Shown: piece after piece, positions 41,530 to 50,224 of the stretch
Numbering within the stretch: the stretch's first letter is position 1
Layout of the letters: each line of letters opens with the position of its first letter
Assembly: GCA_018268915.1 (NCBI GenBank)
Contig: JAFDVQ010000005.1
Span: forward strand, 310,001 to 374,000
Source of the DNA: Acidobacteriota bacterium
Lineage (GTDB): Bacteria; Acidobacteriota; Terriglobia; Terriglobales; Acidobacteriaceae
Direction: 5' to 3'
DNA length: 64,000 nt
Position numbers and translations under genes: made by a program
The notes under the pieces: generated by a model
What the model was told of the DNA's origin: nothing
The model's input: only the letters and a program-made list of their open reading frames with translations
Databases searched by the model: none

Positions 41530-42363
41530 ATGCTGGCGCAGCAAGATACTCAAAAGCACTCTGGCGATCTGCTCGGCCTTTGGTTCGCCTATACGAAAGA
41601 TGTGCCGGCCACATTTACCGATCAAGAATGCTCACGGATACTTGCTCCTGATGAAGTTGCGCGTTCGAAAACATTCAGGTTCGAGAAGGATCGTCGCACC
41701 TACCTGGCTTCCCGCCTTCTTCTCCGCAATGCCCTTTCTCATCATCATCCGACTCAACCGAAAGATTGGCAGTTCCGCACGAGCATTCACGGAAAGCCAG
41801 CCTTATACCCAGACTGCAATCTTCGCTTCAACCTCTCACACTCCACGGAGTTAGTAGCTTGTCTTATTGGAAGCGTCAGCCAAGTTGGCGTCGATGTTGA
41901 GTCGCTTAGTCGAGGTCCACAAATCGTTAGCATCTCTAGCGAACTACTGTCAGCACAGGAACTAGCGCAATTTGACATCCTGCCAAATCAGGAAAGATAC
42001 GATCGCGGTTTATCACTCTGGACGTTGAAGGAATCTTACGTGAAGGCTCGAGGGCTTGGTTTCTCTCTGCCGATAAGGAAGATTTCGTTCCTCTTCCAAA
42101 GTCAAGAGGCTTTCCAAATGAATCTCGACTCCTCCATGAACGACGAGCCCTCAAAGTGGCAGTTTTGCCTCCTCAATTTCGCGGATCATCGTGTCGCAAT
42201 CGCCGTCGAAGCCATTCATCAACCAAGGCTCCAGGTATGCGAGGTCCGTCTCGCTGTCGAACCGCTCATAGGCCATACTGCAGGCGAGAGCACCTGCATT
42301 GATCAGTTCCGGTTTGCGTCAGTCAGCATTATCCCAATCGCCACGAATCACGCGCATCCTTGA
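41530..42363 (+). CDS. Sfp-type 4'-phosphopantetheinyl transferase
   Basis: About 277 residues. It transfers the phosphopantetheine arm from coenzyme A to the Ser of ACP and PCP domains, activating the neighbouring megasynthases. Seen: KTFRFEKDRRTYLASRLLLRNAL, HGKPAL, FNLSHSTELVACLI, the Mg-binding GVDVESL and WTLKESYVKARGLGF. These are the full set of Sfp motifs, and the length fits apart from a C-terminal extension of about 50 residues. I take the ATG at 41530; a GTG at 41449 would add 27 residues. Neither start has a strong ribosome binding site. It is divergent from the NRPS operon and its codon use is as AT-tolerant as the cluster. Confidence 0.92.
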   Translation: MLAQQDTQKHSGDLLGLWFAYTKDVPATFTDQECSRILAPDEVARSKTFRFEKDRRTYLASRLLLRNALSHHHPTQPKDWQFRTSIHGKPALYPDCNLRFNLSHSTELVACLIGSVSQVGVDVESLSRGPQIVSISSELLSAQELAQFDILPNQERYDRGLSLWTLKESYVKARGLGFSLPIRKISFLFQSQEAFQMNLDSSMNDEPSKWQFCLLNFADHRVAIAVEAIHQPRLQVCEVRLAVEPLIGHTAGESTCIDQFRFASVSIIPIATNHAHP

Positions 42364-42511
42364 AAATTGTAGCTAAAAGGGCACAACAAGCTCTCGCCTG
42401 TCATTAAGCCATTCTCGGAGAGAGACTTCGTGCAACTGGGTGCACCGCTCCAACGATTCTTATACCTGGTTTTCACCGTGGGAAATGTCGCGTGCCCCTT
42501 GCCAGATCCCG

Positions 42512-43705
42512 CTAAGCCCTGTCCTCTACCGTCCTCTTCAACTGACCGCAAGCCGCATATATATCTCGTCCACGCGGCCTGCGCAGATACACCGGAACGC
42601 CCTCTGCCCCAAGCGCTCGACGAAACGTCTCGACCGCGTTGTCCGAGGGAGTCGAATACGGAACGCCCGGCCCGGGGTTCCACGCGATCAGATTCACCTT
42701 GGCCGGCAACCCCGACCGCCGCACCAGCCGCGCAACCTCCGCTGCATGTTTTGGCTGATCCGTCACGCCGCCAAGCAGTACGTACTCGAACGTCACGCGC
42801 TCCCTTCCCCGCAGCCGCACGCGGCGCACCGCATCCATCACCGCCTCGATAGGCCATTTGCGATTGATCGGCATGACCTCGCTCCGGACCTCATCGTTAG
42901 GCGCATTCAAACTGATCGCCAGCTTAGGCCTCACCTCCGGCGGTTCCTCCGCGAAGCGCTCGATTCCCGGCACGATTCCCGAAGTCGATACAGTCATTCG
43001 CTGCGGGCTCAGGCCAACCTCGCCCACCAGCAGCCGGACCGCGCGCATGAAGTTGTCGTAGTTCAAGAACGGCTCGCCCATCCCCATGAACACCAGGTTC
43101 ACGCGATCCTTGCCAACCTCCACGCCCTGCCGCTGCAGCACCGCAACCACCTGCCCCGCGATTTCCCCTGCCGACAAGTTTCTCTGCAGCCCAAGCTTAG
43201 CCGTCAGGCAAAACTGGCAGTTGACCGCGCAACCCACCTGGCTCGAAACACAAATCGTCGCTCGGTCCCACCGCCTGCCGCCCTCATCGGCTGCGTCGGC
43301 TTCGCCACCTACCGTGTCCCCAGCCTCGCCATCATCTCCTTCCGGCATCCATACGGTTTCCACCGTCAGCGGGTCAGACTGTCCCTGGATCAGGTACCGT
43401 TCCGTCCCATCTTTTGAAGAGAAGACCTGCCGGATTTCCGGCCTGCCAACCCGCCAGCGGTCCGAGATTAACCTCTCCCGCAGTTCCTTCGACAGGGTCG
43501 TGATCCCTTCAAGATCAACAATCCTTTGGCGATAGATCGCCTCCGCCACCTGTTGCCCACGCCACTTCGGCTCTCCCGCTGCTGCCAGGGCGTCTCCCAA
43601 ATCAGCAACATTCATGCCAAATAAACTTCTCAGGCTGCCACCGGGAGGGTTTGTAGCGTCTAATGGAATCAGTTGTGAGTTTGCGGTCACGGCTGGTCTC
43701 AGCAT
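42512..43705 (-). CDS. rlmN: Dual-specificity RNA methyltransferase RlmN
   Basis: 397 residues, radical SAM enzyme that methylates C2 of A2503 in 23S rRNA and of A37 in some tRNAs. Seen: 4Fe-4S motif CAVNCQFCLTAKLG (CX3CX2C), GMGEPFLNYDN, STSGIVPGI, LAISLNAPNDEVRS, YVLLGGVTD, and the methyl-carrying Cys in YAACGQL near the C-terminus. The N-terminal accessory domain is LRSLFGMNVADLGDAL...KWRGQQVAEAIY. Between VETVWMP and ATICVSSQVGC there is an insert of about 25 mostly Asp/Glu/Gly residues that I do not remember from E. coli RlmN. The start at 43705 keeps the conserved N-terminal helix; ATG at 43615 would cut it. Confidence 0.95.
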   Translation of the reverse strand: MLRPAVTANSQLIPLDATNPPGGSLRSLFGMNVADLGDALAAAGEPKWRGQQVAEAIYRQRIVDLEGITTLSKELRERLISDRWRVGRPEIRQVFSSKDGTERYLIQGQSDPLTVETVWMPEGDDGEAGDTVGGEADAADEGGRRWDRATICVSSQVGCAVNCQFCLTAKLGLQRNLSAGEIAGQVVAVLQRQGVEVGKDRVNLVFMGMGEPFLNYDNFMRAVRLLVGEVGLSPQRMTVSTSGIVPGIERFAEEPPEVRPKLAISLNAPNDEVRSEVMPINRKWPIEAVMDAVRRVRLRGRERVTFEYVLLGGVTDQPKHAAEVARLVRRSGLPAKVNLIAWNPGPGVPYSTPSDNAVETFRRALGAEGVPVYLRRPRGRDIYAACGQLKRTVEDRA

Positions 43706-43841
43706 AGAGCTTTTCTATATTCATTGCAGCCACCCGCAACCTTTACAAAAACCGCTCCTCTTTTACGTTTCGACCACGGCCGGTGAACGGGCATCTATCC
43801 ACGCCCAATTCGCCTTACAATCAGAGACCGACTGAATAACC

Positions 43842-45116
43842 ATGAATACTCAGCGAAACCTTCGCCGTACTGTATTGCCTAACGGACTTATTGTCCTTAC
43901 CGAGCGCATGGAGCATGTTCGTTCAGTCGCCATGGGCGTCTGGATCAAATCCGGCTCCCGCTGTGAAGCCCCCGAGATCAACGGAATTTCCCACTTTGTC
44001 GAACACATGGTCTTCAAAGGCACGAAATCGCGTTCCTCCCTGCAAATTGCGCGCGAGATGGACTCGATTGGCGGCAACCTTGACGCCTTCACGGGCAAAG
44101 AAACGATCTGCTTCAACGTAAAATCTCTCGCCGATCACGTACCCATCGCTCTCGACGTCCTGACCGATCTTGTCCTCAACCCAACGTTCGCTTCGACTGA
44201 GATTGAACGCGAACGCGGCGTCATCCTCGAAGAAATCAAGATTGACGAAGACAATCCTGATGTACTCGTGCACGAGCTTTTCACCCAGAACTTCTGGAAG
44301 GATCATCCCCTGGGCAAGCCGATTCTCGGCACTACGCAGACCGTCGGGCGCCTCGACCAGCAAAAACTCTTCGAATACCACGCCGGCCGTTTCCGCGGCG
44401 GCAACATGGTCTTCTCTGCTGCCGGTGACCTCGAGCACGATCAGTTTGTCGAGACCATCGCCCAGAAGTTTGCTCCGCTTTCTCCCGGCGAACCTGCCTA
44501 CGAGATGCAGACGCCTCAAGCCAGCGCTCGCATCCTCCTGCAGAACAAGAAAGCTCTCGAGCAGGTCCAGCTCTGTCTTGGTGTTCCGGCTCCGCCCATC
44601 ACAGACGACAACCGCTTTGCAACGCTCATTCTCAACACCATCCTCGGTGGAGGCATGAGTTCCCGCCTCTTCCAGACCATTCGTGAAGAGCGCGGCCTGG
44701 CTTACGCCATTTATTCCGATCTCAGCCCCTACAGCGACACCGGCTCTCTTTGCGTTTACGCCGGAACCTCCGCAGGCAAGGCACTTGAAGTTGTCGCCCT
44801 CGTCATGGCTGAGTTCAGCAACCTCAAGGAAAATCCGCTCAGCGAAGAAGAGTTGAGGCGCGGAAAGGATCAGCTGAAGGGCAATATCCTTATGGGCCTT
44901 GAGAGTTCGAATTCGCGCATGGCAAATCTCGCCCGCCAGGAGATGTACTTCCACCAGTTCTTTACGGCGGAAGAAGTTATCGCCCGCATCGAGACCGTGA
45001 CTGCCGAACAGATCCAGACAATGGCGAAGCGCCTTTTCGTCCCTGACCGCATCGCCGTCACGCTTCTCGGCCGCCTGAACGGCATCAAGCTGACCCGCGA
45101 CCGGCTGGTCTGCTGA
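43842..45116 (+). CDS. M16-family zinc metallopeptidase (processing peptidase-like)
   Basis: 424 residues, a single full M16 unit as in bacterial relatives of mitochondrial processing peptidase. The inverted zinc motif HFVEHMVFKGT (His51, Glu54, His55) is intact, with the third ligand Glu expected in the helix around residues 125-135 (EIERERGVILEEIKIDED). The second half includes GGGMSSRLFQTIREERGLAYAIYS, the substrate-binding R/Y block of this family. It starts ATG at 43842. It probably degrades peptides or matures proteins, in the cytosol judging by the absence of a signal peptide. No partner M16 gene lies beside it. Confidence 0.93.
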   Translation: MNTQRNLRRTVLPNGLIVLTERMEHVRSVAMGVWIKSGSRCEAPEINGISHFVEHMVFKGTKSRSSLQIAREMDSIGGNLDAFTGKETICFNVKSLADHVPIALDVLTDLVLNPTFASTEIERERGVILEEIKIDEDNPDVLVHELFTQNFWKDHPLGKPILGTTQTVGRLDQQKLFEYHAGRFRGGNMVFSAAGDLEHDQFVETIAQKFAPLSPGEPAYEMQTPQASARILLQNKKALEQVQLCLGVPAPPITDDNRFATLILNTILGGGMSSRLFQTIREERGLAYAIYSDLSPYSDTGSLCVYAGTSAGKALEVVALVMAEFSNLKENPLSEEELRRGKDQLKGNILMGLESSNSRMANLARQEMYFHQFFTAEEVIARIETVTAEQIQTMAKRLFVPDRIAVTLLGRLNGIKLTRDRLVC

Positions 45117-45120
45117 AGAA

Positions 45121-45234
45121 GTGATCAGTGGACAGAGATCAGTGATAAGGATTTCCTCCTCGAACTGCCTCGTTTCTTCCATTAACTTGGTGAGGCAGGA
45201 TGGGGCCCTCTGACCACTGATCCCTGACCACTGC
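45121..45234. repeat. ATCAGTG inverted-repeat pair
   Basis: Two partly inverted copies: GTGATCAGTGG...GATCAGTGAT (45121-45146) and CTGACCACTGATCCCTGACCACTG (45210-45233). They flank about 60 bases between the peptidase and pilin genes. They could fold into a long imperfect stem; purpose unknown. Confidence 0.5.
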
Positions 45235-45329
45235 CTCCGAGCGCTCTCTTCCCCTCCCGCGTCTATAAGTTGTACGATTTCTCGTGTAGGCGGTCTGCAT
45301 CCCGTCTGCCTTCTGAGGGACTAAACCGA

Positions 45330-45866
45330 ATGAACTGCACGTTTATGATGTCTGCCCGGCAGCGCCTGATGCGCGCCCGCGTCGATGAAGACGGATTCAC
45401 GCTGATGGAACTCCTCATCGTCATCTCCATCATCGTGATCCTCATGCTCATCGCCATTCCCACCGCGAACACCATCCGCAAACACACGGACGAAGTTTCG
45501 GCGCAGAAGTCTCTCCAGACCATCGAGCAGGCCCAGTCGATGTACGTCACAAATTACCCGGTTCAGGGATACGCTTGCTCGCTGCAAGCACTTTCAGGTG
45601 AAACGAGCTCCGGCCCGCCGAGCCCCACCAGCGCGCAGCTTCTGAATGGACAGATCGCGACAGGCATCAAGGACGGCTACATCTTCAACATCACCAATTG
45701 CGTGAAGTCGACCTCCAATAACAGCGAGCGCATAACCAGCTACACCGTCACTGCAACTCCCGCCACAGTCGGAAAAACCGGCGACCGCGGCTTCTGCGTT
45801 GAAGCTGGCGGCGCTATCAAGGCCGACCCCGCCGGCGGCACCAACTGCACTCAGACTGTGCAATGA
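45330..45866 (+). CDS. Type IV pilin-like / pseudopilin protein
   Basis: 178 residues. A prepilin cleavage site DEDG|FTLMELLIVIS is followed by a hydrophobic helix to about residue 50 with the expected Glu at position 5 of the mature protein. The globular part has two or more Cys pairs (YACSLQ, ITNCVKS, GFCVEAG, TNCTQT) that could form disulfides. It would be processed by a prepilin peptidase and assembled into a pilus or a type II secretion pseudopilus; the assembly genes are not in the window. ATG at 45330 has GAGGGA upstream. Its stop overlaps the next gene (ATGA). Confidence 0.85.
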   Translation: MNCTFMMSARQRLMRARVDEDGFTLMELLIVISIIVILMLIAIPTANTIRKHTDEVSAQKSLQTIEQAQSMYVTNYPVQGYACSLQALSGETSSGPPSPTSAQLLNGQIATGIKDGYIFNITNCVKSTSNNSERITSYTVTATPATVGKTGDRGFCVEAGGAIKADPAGGTNCTQTVQ

Positions 45867-46615
45867 AATCTCCCGCCTCTGAAGGGTACGGGCTTCAGCC
45901 CGTACGATCTTCCCATCTCCGCATAAAGACCGGGTGCGCCATCCATCGGGCGCACTTTGCCCGATGGGCGGGAAGCCACACACTCACGCTGCTCGCGGTC
46001 CTCTTCCTCTGCCTATCGACACCCGCCCAACAACCTTCCACCCACGACCTCGCCCAGCGCGTAGACCGCCACTACAACCAGCTAAAATCCCTCAAAGCCG
46101 AATTCACCGAATCCTACGAGGGCCTCGGCCGCACCCGCACCGAATCCGGCACGCTCCTCCTTCAAAAGCCCGGCCGCATGCGCTGGGACTACTCCCGCCC
46201 CGCCGGCAAGCTATTCCTTCTCGACGGCAAATACGCCTGGTTCTATTCAAAGGGCGATCCGCAGATTCAGCGCATCGAAGCCAAAAAGCTCGACGACCTC
46301 CGTTCCCCGCTGCGCTTCCTCCTCGGCCACACCCAGCTCGAAAAAGAAATCGACCACCTCACCGCAGCGCCTTCCGCCAACGGCAACTTCACCCTGACCG
46401 GGATTCCGCACAAGCAGGAGCAACGCATCCAGCGGCTCGCCCTCACCGTCACTGCCGATGGCGTCATCTTGGGCATCGAGATCCAGGAAACCGACGGCGC
46501 TATCACCCGCTTCGCCTTCAGCGGCGAACAACCCAACGCCGCAATCCCGCCCAATACTTTCCGCTTCACCCCACCCGCCGGCGTCCCCATCGTCAACGCC
46601 ATGGGCCCCGTCTAG
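45863..46615 (+). CDS. lolA: Outer-membrane lipoprotein carrier LolA-like protein
   Basis: 250 residues. After a hydrophobic export segment (HTLTLLAVLFLCLSTPAQQ, about 38-56) comes the LolA fold: LAQRVDRHYNQLKSLKAEFTESY, GTLLLQKPGRMRWDYSRPAGKLFLLDGKYAWFY, SPLRFLLGHTQLEKE and the closing NTFRFTPPAGVPIVNA. LolA carries lipoproteins across the periplasm to the outer membrane. The ATG overlaps the pilin stop and is the only in-frame ATG, GTG or TTG before the signal peptide. That forces about 37 extra residues in front of the signal segment, encoded by two palindromic repeats. The real N-terminus may therefore be odd, or translation may use another codon. Confidence 0.85.
   Translation: MKSPASEGYGLQPVRSSHLRIKTGCAIHRAHFARWAGSHTLTLLAVLFLCLSTPAQQPSTHDLAQRVDRHYNQLKSLKAEFTESYEGLGRTRTESGTLLLQKPGRMRWDYSRPAGKLFLLDGKYAWFYSKGDPQIQRIEAKKLDDLRSPLRFLLGHTQLEKEIDHLTAAPSANGNFTLTGIPHKQEQRIQRLALTVTADGVILGIEIQETDGAITRFAFSGEQPNAAIPPNTFRFTPPAGVPIVNAMGPV
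45886..45966. repeat. Two palindromic repeats inside the lolA 5' end
   Basis: First GTACGGGCT-TC-AGCCCGTAC (45886-45905), a member of the GGGCTTCAGCCC family also found at 2855. Then CATCGGGC-GCACTTT-GCCCGATG (45944-45966) inside a GGGTGCGCC...GGGCGGGAAG frame that resembles the GGGTGCCCC hairpins. Both fall in the part translated ahead of the lolA signal peptide. Confidence 0.75.
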
Positions 46616-46655
46616 TAGAGACGAACACACATGTGGGCTGCGGAGATTCCTTGCT

Positions 46656-47414
46656 TCAGGTTGGGCAATACGAATTTGGATCTCTCAAATGGCTCAGTTG
46701 CGGCGCGTAGGTGAACGTTCCGTTTCCGTTCCCTAGCATCACCTCGTAGTTGCCCTCGTCATCATCGCTCGTGATGACGATATCGGCGATTCCATCCCGA
46801 TTGAAATCGACTGCGGCAAGTCGATACTCTTTTCCGATTTGCGGAAGCTGAAACGACCATATCTGCCGGAAAGTCCCATCTCCCGCGCCAAGCAAAACAA
46901 TCGCCGAATTGGAGCTCTCATCGGAAACGATGAGGTCAAGCCTGTGATCTTGCGTAAACACGCCTGCCGCGATCGACACTACGGAACCAACCACGGCCAC
47001 ATCGCGCGCCGCCGTCAAGCCGCCTTGCCCATCTCCCGCAAATTCGAAGATCGTGCCGCCTTCGTCTCCTACGATCACATCCAGATTCCCGTCCCCGTTG
47101 AAATCTCTCACCACGAGGGCCCGCGGCGCCTCTCCTGTTAGCGGGTACGAGCTGCCATGCCGAAACGCACCATCGCTCTTCCCTAGAAGAACATCAAGAA
47201 CATGCGGCCCTGCGCGGATGATGTCTGCGATTCCATCTCCGTTAAAGTCGCCTGTCGCGACAACATTCCCCGTTTTACCGGAATGGTCTGCAGAGTCCTC
47301 ATCGACGCTTGCGGCAACACAACTCTGAACTGGCGCGAACAAGAGAATCGCGCCGAACAAGACAGGAAACAAGCGGTCGAAACTCACCGGAAGAAACCCT
47401 CCGAAACGGTCCAA
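46656..47414 (-). CDS. Secreted FG-GAP/VCBS-repeat protein
   Basis: 252 residues. Signal peptide DRLFPVLFGAILLFAPVQSCVA, then about four FG-GAP-like blades with calcium-loop signatures DFNGDGIADII, DFNGDGNLDVIVGD, DHRLDLIVSD and DFNRDGIADIVITSD. Such repeats build a beta-propeller, as in integrin-like extracellular proteins. There are too few blades for a full seven-bladed propeller, so it may be a short form or truncated; the stop falls soon after the last blade. Start TTG 47414 has AAGGA four bases upstream; a GTG at 47387 with GGAGG is equally plausible. It is divergent from the 691-residue gene. Function unknown. Confidence 0.8.
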   Translation of the reverse strand: MDRFGGFLPVSFDRLFPVLFGAILLFAPVQSCVAASVDEDSADHSGKTGNVVATGDFNGDGIADIIRAGPHVLDVLLGKSDGAFRHGSSYPLTGEAPRALVVRDFNGDGNLDVIVGDEGGTIFEFAGDGQGGLTAARDVAVVGSVVSIAAGVFTQDHRLDLIVSDESSNSAIVLLGAGDGTFRQIWSFQLPQIGKEYRLAAVDFNRDGIADIVITSDDDEGNYEVMLGNGNGTFTYAPQLSHLRDPNSYCPT

Positions 47415-47592
47415 CTGGTCCTTAACAATTCTATTCTCGAGTGAACAGCCTGTCCCGACTTACCGCACCTCACTCGCCAGGCTCGACCACATCAGTTCCT
47501 CGGCAACATCATCGACATTTCCAATCAACAACATCCAGAGTAAAATTGCGACCTGACACCAAAGTCCGCGGACCGAGAATCACACCCGTTCG

Positions 47593-49668
47593 ATGAACCG
47601 CCTCCACCAAACACAGACGCAGCACCCCATCCGTGTCCGTAAGCAAAGCTGGTGCAAGGCATTTCGCGTCGCTGCTTTTTTCTGTTCCGTTCTCCATGAC
47701 GTTACCGCGCGCTGTGAGCCAGTCTCCGGCGAGTATCACCGCCCTATCCAGGTCCAGCTTGTCACGTTCGTCGATGTCCACCACTTCCATGTGGGTTCGA
47801 CCTTCTTCGTGAAGGTGGAAGATGACTGGACGGGTCTCGGCTGTTTCTTTCGCAAGGACCAGATTCTCGAAGGAAGGGTCGTCGCATCCTCCTTGCGGCG
47901 CAAGAAGGAGAGGCCCTCTCAACTAGCCCTTGCCTTCGATAAGATTCCCTGCCTCTATGACAAGGTCACCATCGATCTGGTTCTCGCAGCCGCCTTCTTT
48001 GACCCGGCAGTGAACATCCCCAATGCTCCGTTCCCCGTCATGCGCGCGACCATGTCAACGACGGGAGGAGTGAAGAACATCCAGCGCTCATTCGTCGTGC
48101 AGGGCCTCGACCTCGCAGCCATGGGAAAGGGTCTCGAACGTCCGCCACTCGAGCCCGGTGAAGTCAAAGGTATAAAAGGCGTCACCCTTCGCATGGACGC
48201 GGGCCCGGGCAGGAGCTCCATCCTCGAGTCATCAACCCACGATGTTTGGCTCGACAAAGAAGCTCTTCTGCTCCTTGTCCCGAGTTCCATCGCTTTTCTC
48301 CATCCCTCGTCACCGAATGTCGAGGTCAACCTCTCGTCTGAGACAACTCCTGCAACTGAGCCCGGCGAAAATCACACCACTGGAATTGCAAAATCGAACG
48401 TTCCTCCCTCTGCGCCCGCGATCCCGGAACCTCCGCGCGATTTCTTGCCCTGCCAACCGCCGGCCTGCAACGCCGACGTGCTTCCCGCGGTCCCGGCGCA
48501 CCTCAGCAAAGCTCTCGAATCCATCGCGATCCGCCCTTTCGGTTATGCACCTCGTCCGCAGAGAGAAATCGGCGAGTTGGATAACGATGATGCCCTGGCG
48601 TGGCTCGGCTCTCACCAGGTCATCGTGGCCTTCAATCCTCATAAGCTCATCTCGCGCGACCCCACGCGTTCGAATGCATCTGCCCTCCGCCGCATTCACG
48701 CTATTGTTGTCGATACATCAGCTCGCAAGGTCATCAGCACAGCAGACTGGGAATTAGCTGATCGCCAGGCCTATCTCTGGCAGCTCGCAAACGATCGCGT
48801 CCTGGTCCATGTCGATAGCGAACTTCGCATTCTTGGTCCCGACATGCAGGTCGAAGTCCGCATCCCGCTCGACGGTCCGCTCGCTTTCGTCCGCACCTCG
48901 CCAAGCTCCGTGTTGATGGCCGTCGGCGTAATCCACGAAGGCCATTCTCCTGAGCTGCATAAAAAGCTTCGCGAAGCACTTGATCACGATCCCGACGAAG
49001 AAGTCCGAGTTCGCATTCTCGACAAAAACTTCGAGACCATCGCTCAAGCTACATCGTCGCGTGGGGTCATGGCTCCCGTTCTTCTCGACGAGGGACAGGT
49101 TCGATTGCTCGCCGCGCCCCAAGCCAGATATCGACTCGAGATGATCCCATGGCAGGGCCAACCCACAACCATCGCCCGCTTCTCTTCAGGATGTCTTCCT
49201 TCGGTATCGAGCTTTGCTCCGGATCTGCTCTTCGTCGCGACCTGCTCACCGCAGTCCCGCGTTCACGAGTACCGCGTCCTCCGGCCCAACGGAGCAGTCG
49301 TCTTGCACGGAAGATCTGATCCGCAGAATCTCGGCCAAGGTGTCCTCGGAGTTCGCCAAAACTTTGCAGTCAAGGTACTCCACGCAAAGCATGCAATCGT
49401 TGACGGCTCCACATTTCATGGAGCCGACCTCGACTCCGCCGAAATCCGTATCTACCGATCAACAGATGGCGCGAATGTCAACTCGATACACACCGAGCTT
49501 CCACCACCATCACGCGGCGCCTTCGCCCTTTCAGCAGACGGCTCTCAACTCGCCATCCTGTCCGACGCGAAGGTCACACTGTTTGGGGCATCCCAAGTGA
49601 GCACTACCTCCACCCTCCCAGAATCACTCCCATCACCGTCAGCGCCACCGTCAAGTACCCGCCATTGA
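47593..49668 (+). CDS. Large protein of unknown function with a C-terminal propeller-like region
   Basis: 691 residues, not recognised. The N-terminal 70 residues look poorly ordered, with no signal peptide, so the start is uncertain (ATG at 47593, no clear ribosome binding site). The first part has RPIQVQLVTFVDVHHFHVGSTF...LEGRVVASS...LALAFDKIPC, a pattern seen in acidobacterial envelope proteins in which adhesive or regulatory beta domains are preceded by an export signal. From about 320 come WD40-like strands (DDALAWLGSHQVIVAFN, ISTADWELADRQAYLWQL, RVLVHVDSELRILG, GAFALSADGSQLAILSD). The C-terminus is Ser/Pro-rich. C/G-ending codons support a real gene. The last 65 bases overlap the convergent DUF1761 gene. 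Confidence 0.65.
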   Translation: MNRLHQTQTQHPIRVRKQSWCKAFRVAAFFCSVLHDVTARCEPVSGEYHRPIQVQLVTFVDVHHFHVGSTFFVKVEDDWTGLGCFFRKDQILEGRVVASSLRRKKERPSQLALAFDKIPCLYDKVTIDLVLAAAFFDPAVNIPNAPFPVMRATMSTTGGVKNIQRSFVVQGLDLAAMGKGLERPPLEPGEVKGIKGVTLRMDAGPGRSSILESSTHDVWLDKEALLLLVPSSIAFLHPSSPNVEVNLSSETTPATEPGENHTTGIAKSNVPPSAPAIPEPPRDFLPCQPPACNADVLPAVPAHLSKALESIAIRPFGYAPRPQREIGELDNDDALAWLGSHQVIVAFNPHKLISRDPTRSNASALRRIHAIVVDTSARKVISTADWELADRQAYLWQLANDRVLVHVDSELRILGPDMQVEVRIPLDGPLAFVRTSPSSVLMAVGVIHEGHSPELHKKLREALDHDPDEEVRVRILDKNFETIAQATSSRGVMAPVLLDEGQVRLLAAPQARYRLEMIPWQGQPTTIARFSSGCLPSVSSFAPDLLFVATCSPQSRVHEYRVLRPNGAVVLHGRSDPQNLGQGVLGVRQNFAVKVLHAKHAIVDGSTFHGADLDSAEIRIYRSTDGANVNSIHTELPPPSRGAFALSADGSQLAILSDAKVTLFGASQVSTTSTLPESLPSPSAPPSSTRH

Positions 49669-50002
49669 TCAGCACATAGCTCAACGATCGCCGCTCAAAC
49701 AGCGACACGATCCCGATCCCCATAGCCGCCCACCCGAAACCCGCGAGAAACCCGGCCATCGCCCCAAATGCCAGCGTCGTCTTCGGATCATTCAGGAACA
49801 TTGCCAGATTCACAGCCATCACTAAGCTCAGCAGCAGAGCCAGCCCAAACACCTTCGGTCCTGCCGCGGGCGAATCTCTGAAGCCATTCGCCTTCTTCCA
49901 CGCCCCTCCCAACAGCATCGGCGAATACCAAAGCCCGCCAATCACAAATGCCGAAATCCCCGCCGCCACCACCGCCAGAAAATTCAAAGATTGAATACCC
50001 AA
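49604..50002 (-). CDS. DUF1761-type small membrane protein
   Basis: 132 residues with about four membrane helices: NFLAVVAAGISAFVIGGLWYS, VFGLALLLSLVMAVNLAMFL, LAFGAMAGFLAGFGWAAMGIG and VLINGGYLTVALTVMGVILGG. The WYSPMLLGGAWKKANG segment after helix 1 is the DUF1761 signature. Function is unknown for this family. The TTG at 50002 has GGAGG five bases upstream; the in-frame TTG at 50014 would put that site inside the gene. It is convergent with and overlapping the end of the 691-residue gene. Confidence 0.82.
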   Translation of the reverse strand: MGIQSLNFLAVVAAGISAFVIGGLWYSPMLLGGAWKKANGFRDSPAAGPKVFGLALLLSLVMAVNLAMFLNDPKTTLAFGAMAGFLAGFGWAAMGIGIVSLFERRSLSYVLINGGYLTVALTVMGVILGGWR

Positions 50003-50224
50003 GTTCGCCTCCAAATCGTGCTGTTCGATTAGATCTGCTGACCTGCTGAGTAGCTTGGCGCGAGGCGCCGCTCAACTCGCTGCAATCAAAATCGGCCACT
50101 GTCCGTGCCTGGCCTCGAGTCCTTCCCCAGCTCCGCTAACGTGCACGCCAGGATCAAACGCGGATCAATCTTTGATCCAAAAGGTGACCAAGTGCACGCT
50201 AACGCCGCTAGCTCCGCTGTCCCG

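Noticed and set aside
43923-45182. 419-codon frame antisense to the M16 peptidase gene
   Set aside because: The plus strand has an intact HXXEH peptidase. The antisense frame is open only because of C-ending codons.
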